In this document: in pieces, positions 60,605 to 64,000 of the stretch
Layout of the letters: each line of letters opens with the position of its first letter
Numbering within the stretch: the stretch's first letter is position 1
NCBI RefSeq assembly: GCF_020819555.1
Contig: NZ_JAJHJB010000003.1
Span: 172,915-236,914, forward strand
Origin: Pelosinus baikalensis
Lineage (GTDB): Bacteria > Bacillota > Negativicutes > DSM-13327
Direction: 5' to 3'
DNA length: 64,000 nucleotides
Position numbers and translations under genes: made by a program
Notes under the pieces: generated by a model
What the model was told of the DNA's origin: nothing
The model's database searches: none
The model's input: the letters and a program-made list of their open reading frames with translations, nothing else

Positions 60605-60991
60605 TTAGTACTGAACAATTCGGTCACATATCCAGTATTTTTGACCACCAGCAAAACGTATGACCATTACCCTTTCACCAGCAGCAAGTTCATTTAAAAA
60701 TTCCAGCTCTGAATTATCCAGTACAATACTGGTTAGGTCGTGCTGATGCGGTCCTTCCCCTCTTAAGGTTTCCTCATCCGTAATGTCTGTCGATGAAAGC
60801 TTCACCTTTCGCTTATGCTTTGTCAGAAGTTCGGCAACCACAATCAGCTCTTTAGGTATGACAAGATTGCCATTCCCTTTAAGCCTTATCGATAGACCTG
60901 GTGGAGGTGTTAGGACAACCGCCTCAAATACTTCTACCGGATTTCCACTGGCCGCGACATCTTTGGCAGCCTGTTTAATTAGATCAAGCAA
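60605..60991 (-). CDS. DUF2577 phage protein (XkdR-like)
   Basis: 128 residues. SGNPVEVFEAVVLTPPPGLSI, KELIVVAELLTKHKRKV and LAAGERVMVIRFAGGQKYWIC are family features of XkdR, a small tail protein between XkdQ and XkdS. TTG start with GGAG 9 nt upstream. Confidence 0.88.
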   Translation of the reverse strand: MLDLIKQAAKDVAASGNPVEVFEAVVLTPPPGLSIRLKGNGNLVIPKELIVVAELLTKHKRKVKLSSTDITDEETLRGEGPHQHDLTSIVLDNSELEFLNELAAGERVMVIRFAGGQKYWICDRIVQY

Positions 60992-60997
60992 ATTACA

Positions 60998-61990
60998 TCA
61001 CTCCGTTTTTATTTCTACTTCTGGCAGTTCATCAGTCTCTGATAAATCAATGTTCATGGTATGGCTGTTACCTTTAAAAACATGAGTATCACTGTCAACA
61101 TAGTACCCTTGCCAGATATTCATATCTCTGATGATCAAATGTATGGCCGTACCGGTTAACACGCCAGTATCACCTATACAACTAATAGACAATTTATTCA
61201 TGACCTTACCTTTATCAGCCATAGCCTTATTGACACGCTCCTGGAGCTGAGCAGAATTTAGCTTATCAGTCACTTTTTCATAGTATTGAATCGTACCGAT
61301 ATCAGCTGCAAGGCTATCATTTTTAGCCTTGATCGTGATTGCCGACTTTTCTTCACCGGCTACCATTACAACCGACGTGGCCGAATCTTCAATACTGGTA
61401 TCCAATGTGAAATCAAGTAAATTGACCTCATCTTCAATGACAATATAGTTTACCTGGTCAAGCTTTTCAGCCAGATAAATATTGCCTCCGGAGCTGCCAA
61501 GATAAAACCGCCGGCCGGTCTGTTTGAACGTGGCATAAATAGCCTTATAAGCAATGTCGTATAATGTTTCCCCATCAACTACCAGTGCTGGTATCCGATA
61601 CTCTGTGTCTTTGATCTCACCCATTGGTATTTGATAGTCACCACACAACCGCTGGATAATTTGCGTTGCTGTTTGATTCGTAAACACGTAGGAATTTTTA
61701 TTTTTCACCAGGTAGATCATTTGATCGTAAGCCTTGATCGACTGGTTAAAGGACTTATTTTTACTCTGCGTAAATACAGTGCCTCTAAAATATTCCGCCG
61801 TTTCATTCATAAACAGCAAAGTATGACCTTCTTGAATTAGTAGCCATTCATGCAAGCCCCGGCCAGTATTAATCAGTGTAATATCCAGCGATCGAGGAGC
61901 TGTACTCTTTGCCCCTTTCCAGGTAATGGACTGCACATAATCGCTTATATCGTGCTGAGCCTCTTTAGTTATCCATAGTACTTTATACAC
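60998..61990 (-). CDS. XkdQ-like phage tail hub protein
   Basis: 330 residues. ISDYVQSITWKGAKSTAPRSL at the N-terminus, FTNQTATQIIQRLCGDYQIPM in the centre and QERVNKAMADKGKVMNKLSIS near the end match XkdQ/YqbQ, the gp27-like (late control D related) hub under the tape measure. GTG start, GGGGGCG upstream. In the standard PBSX order P-Q-R-S-T. Confidence 0.88.
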   Translation of the reverse strand: MYKVLWITKEAQHDISDYVQSITWKGAKSTAPRSLDITLINTGRGLHEWLLIQEGHTLLFMNETAEYFRGTVFTQSKNKSFNQSIKAYDQMIYLVKNKNSYVFTNQTATQIIQRLCGDYQIPMGEIKDTEYRIPALVVDGETLYDIAYKAIYATFKQTGRRFYLGSSGGNIYLAEKLDQVNYIVIEDEVNLLDFTLDTSIEDSATSVVMVAGEEKSAITIKAKNDSLAADIGTIQYYEKVTDKLNSAQLQERVNKAMADKGKVMNKLSISCIGDTGVLTGTAIHLIIRDMNIWQGYYVDSDTHVFKGNSHTMNIDLSETDELPEVEIKTE

Positions 61991-62479
61991 TCATATCGCC
62001 CCCGGCCTGGTTGGTTTGGTTTCATATACTAGCACACCATTGACATCTTTTAGCACCCGAGGTGTAACGACCTTATATTCTTTTAGTGACAAAGAGTAAT
62101 AAAGGGTACCGACATCACCGGCACGCTCTGAATAGGAAAACTCCTCAATGGAACAAAGATAATTGATTTCTGTTTCTGTAACAATGAAGCGAATTGGCTT
62201 GTAACTTGCCCGCCATTTATTAATCACTTCTACATAATAAGCTGGCTCTTTCAACTGGCCGTCTGTGACATTCAAATACGGTCCAGGCATTAAAGGAAAA
62301 AAACATTCAAAGCCGAAGGTCATTGCCTTCGGCTTCTGTAATATGGTAACCTCACCTAAATTAAAAACGTCAGTACTATCATTTTGAGAACCTTGACCAA
62401 CGGATAATTCAGGCGGATTTACAGGTAACTGCAGAGTTTCTATGCCATTATCAAATGTCAGCCACAATTCTTTAGACAT
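61991..62479 (-). CDS. XkdP-like phage tail protein
   Basis: 162 residues: LPVNPPELSVGQGSQNDSTD, LGEVTILQKPKAMTFGFECFFP and YYSLSLKEYKVVTPR correspond to the front part of XkdP/gp53-like tail proteins. The C-terminal LysM seen in many XkdP proteins is not present. I use ATG 62479, 6 nt after AAGGTG; a GTG three codons earlier sits too close to that box. Overlaps the end of the tape measure by 8 nt. Confidence 0.8.
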   Translation of the reverse strand: MSKELWLTFDNGIETLQLPVNPPELSVGQGSQNDSTDVFNLGEVTILQKPKAMTFGFECFFPLMPGPYLNVTDGQLKEPAYYVEVINKWRASYKPIRFIVTETEINYLCSIEEFSYSERAGDVGTLYYSLSLKEYKVVTPRVLKDVNGVLVYETKPTRPGAI

Positions 62480-64000
62480 CGTAGACACCTTCCCCGGAGC
62501 TATTTAATTGTTCTAGCAGATATGCTTCTACTTGTTTTACAACCTTTGAGATATCACTTTGATTATTGATCGTGACATTACCAAAGAGACTGCCAACATT
62601 AACTCTGTTGTCATTGGATGTATTGCTGGATGATGTCGACGTATTCATGATCTGCTGGGTCTTTTCAGGCGATAACTTCCGATATTGCTCCGCTTCTCTA
62701 GCAGTAAGGACCGCCTCTCCCTGGTGTAGCTCTGCAATATAACCGTCAAAAGGAACATTTGCAAGTCCATTTGCATGAGATCCATTAATTATTGATCCAG
62801 CACTAACTCCAGCATTAGCTAAATCACCAAGATTTGTACTTTGTTGACCACCAAATATGCCAGTGACTTTGTTCCATACATTTTGAGCAGCATCAACAAG
62901 TCCACCGATCAAACCAGAAAAACCATTGATGATGCCATTGGCAAAATCTGCCCCAATGTTAAAGGCGCCCATAATCAAACCTATAAATAGATTGGTAATA
63001 TTCTCAACTAAATTATTGAGAGTTTGAACGATAGTAGCTGCCCCTCCGCTAAAATCACCCGTTAGGATTTGGAAGAATCCTGTTACCATCCCTAACACAT
63101 AGCTCAGGGCCGTGTGAATGACCATGCCAATGGTACTAAAGATAAAGGAGATAATGTCTCCAATCAAGCCAAAGAACGTGGCAAACATCGTATAGATAAA
63201 TTGTAGGGATGTTATGATAAACGGTCCTAGATAGCCCCATACTGTTGTAACATAATTTACAACGGCATTGAACATATTCATGATGAAAGTAGCCACGGTA
63301 CCGGTGATATCTCGAATGCTCATAAAGTTGTTTTTCCAAGCCTGGGCTAATTTCGATACTACGAACCCAACTACTAAAGCAATGGCGATTAAGGGAGCCA
63401 TGGCCGCTACATTGGCAGTTGCTGTAGCCCAAGCAGCGGAGGCCCAAGCAAAGAAGGCAGGTAGCAAGATCGTTGCGATAACCGCTGCAAATACAGGACC
63501 ATACACATCAAAGTTATTGGCCAAGTATTCAATTTCATTACCAATCCAAGAAAAAGCGGTCATCACAGCAGCTAGAATTGTAGGCATGTTGGTCGTAATC
63601 CAACCGCCAAATCCATTGAGCGTGGGGAGTAGTTTATCCCCTAACGGTACCAATATCCCGGTTTCTAATTGCCTACCAATACCAGTAATTGCAGAACCAA
63701 AGTCTTTATATTTTACTGCATTTATTCTTTGTAAGGTATCTGCAGTCGAGTTTGCGATACCAGAAGTATCTCCCAAAGCCAGTACTGCTTTAGCGCCTAG
63801 ATCTTCAAACATCGTACCGAACAAAGCAACCCCTGCCGTATTTTGTGCAACAGGATCTTCCATATCGGCTAATGCCTTAACCACGGTTTGAAATGCTTCT
63901 TGTGCTGCAGGACCACCCTGGGCAAATGCCATAGTCATCTGATCGGCATCAAGCCCCATGGCTGCAAATCCTTCAGCACTAGATTTTGATCCATCTTTAG
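62472..64000 (-). CDS. Phage tail tape measure protein, C-terminal part
   Basis: Partial: the frame stays open past the right edge, with SKSSAEGFAAMGLDADQ crossing position 63957. Visible are AFAQGGPAAQEAFQTVVKAL and GVALFGTMFEDLGAKAV (tape-measure core repeats), several hydrophobic stretches (ILLPAFFAWASAAWATA, IIDIISFIFSTIGMVIHTAL) and a C-terminal YIAELHQGEAVLTAREAEQYR, the proline-free tail typical of Firmicute tape measures. Sets tail length and may form the DNA channel. Confidence 0.9.
   Translation of the reverse strand, partial: KDGSKSSAEGFAAMGLDADQMTMAFAQGGPAAQEAFQTVVKALADMEDPVAQNTAGVALFGTMFEDLGAKAVLALGDTSGIANSTADTLQRINAVKYKDFGSAITGIGRQLETGILVPLGDKLLPTLNGFGGWITTNMPTILAAVMTAFSWIGNEIEYLANNFDVYGPVFAAVIATILLPAFFAWASAAWATATANVAAMAPLIAIALVVGFVVSKLAQAWKNNFMSIRDITGTVATFIMNMFNAVVNYVTTVWGYLGPFIITSLQFIYTMFATFFGLIGDIISFIFSTIGMVIHTALSYVLGMVTGFFQILTGDFSGGAATIVQTLNNLVENITNLFIGLIMGAFNIGADFANGIINGFSGLIGGLVDAAQNVWNKVTGIFGGQQSTNLGDLANAGVSAGSIINGSHANGLANVPFDGYIAELHQGEAVLTAREAEQYRKLSPEKTQQIMNTSTSSSNTSNDNRVNVGSLFGNVTINNQSDISKVVKQVEAYLLEQLNSSGEGVYDV

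Noticed and set aside
63268..63891. 207-codon plus-strand ORF inside the tape-measure gene
   Set aside because: Antisense shadow of a repetitive Ala-rich coding region; no SD or domain.

Overview
The window reads as chromosome of a diderm Firmicute of the Negativicutes, probably a Pelosinus/Sporomusa-like member of the Sporomusaceae. The basis is AT-rich DNA, strong Gram-positive-type Shine-Dalgarno (SD) sites with frequent GTG and TTG starts, and Firmicute-type genes (TIGR04086 membrane protein, YqeG phosphatase, DUF1858). These sit beside genes that only make sense with an outer membrane: a secretin with PilM/N/O/P partners and an RND pump with its periplasmic adaptor. The genus is inference; no rRNA or tRNA gene is present to fix it.

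Core region, 1 to about 41.4 kb, almost all on the minus strand. In order: PduL phosphotransacylase and an ASCH protein; a methylthioadenosine/SAH recycling operon (mtnP-mtnA-ahcY-mtaD) with a good promoter; a frameshifted ppaX-like phosphatase; queD-queE-surE; a membrane glycosyltransferase; an envelope block (PBP1A, WecG-type glycosyltransferase, psd, pssA); a plus-strand polysaccharide deacetylase; guaB; a 4-OT tautomerase; a TVP38-type membrane protein with an unexplained structured region upstream; recG, DUF1858 and rpmB; an RND efflux pair; aroK-aroB led by a 31-codon ORF; a complete type IV pilus cluster (pilB/T/C, pilins, pilD, pilM/N/O, P-like protein, secretin) with a ComFB gene inside; then aroE and yqeG.

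Accessory region, about 41.9 kb to the right edge. It begins where comM (yifB) is cut to its C-terminal third. Cargo follows: an XRE regulator; a two-gene set in which a Cas4-like Fe-S nuclease is split, its N-terminal half being fused to a CFI-box domain; small secreted or membrane proteins; a remnant of a DNA methyltransferase; a histidine phosphatase; and a large metzincin-like metalloprotease. From about 47.6 kb the DNA is a contractile-tail prophage read leftward: tape measure, XkdP/Q/R/S-like proteins, baseplate J, a YmfQ/DUF2313-type protein, tail fibres, lysis genes (XhlA-like, amidase), a plus-strand methyltransferase moron split by a frameshift, a triple-repeat DUF5648 protein, and three tail-fibre cassettes each preceded by a copy of the same ~115 bp leader. 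The tape-measure gene runs off the right edge, so the prophage and island continue beyond the window.

No CRISPR array, rRNA, tRNA, integrase or insertion sequence was recognised. The least explained items are the split Cas4-like pair, the repeated fibre leaders, an inverted-repeat-bounded element with a micro-ORF at 1.3-1.4 kb, and the structured region upstream of the TVP38-type gene.
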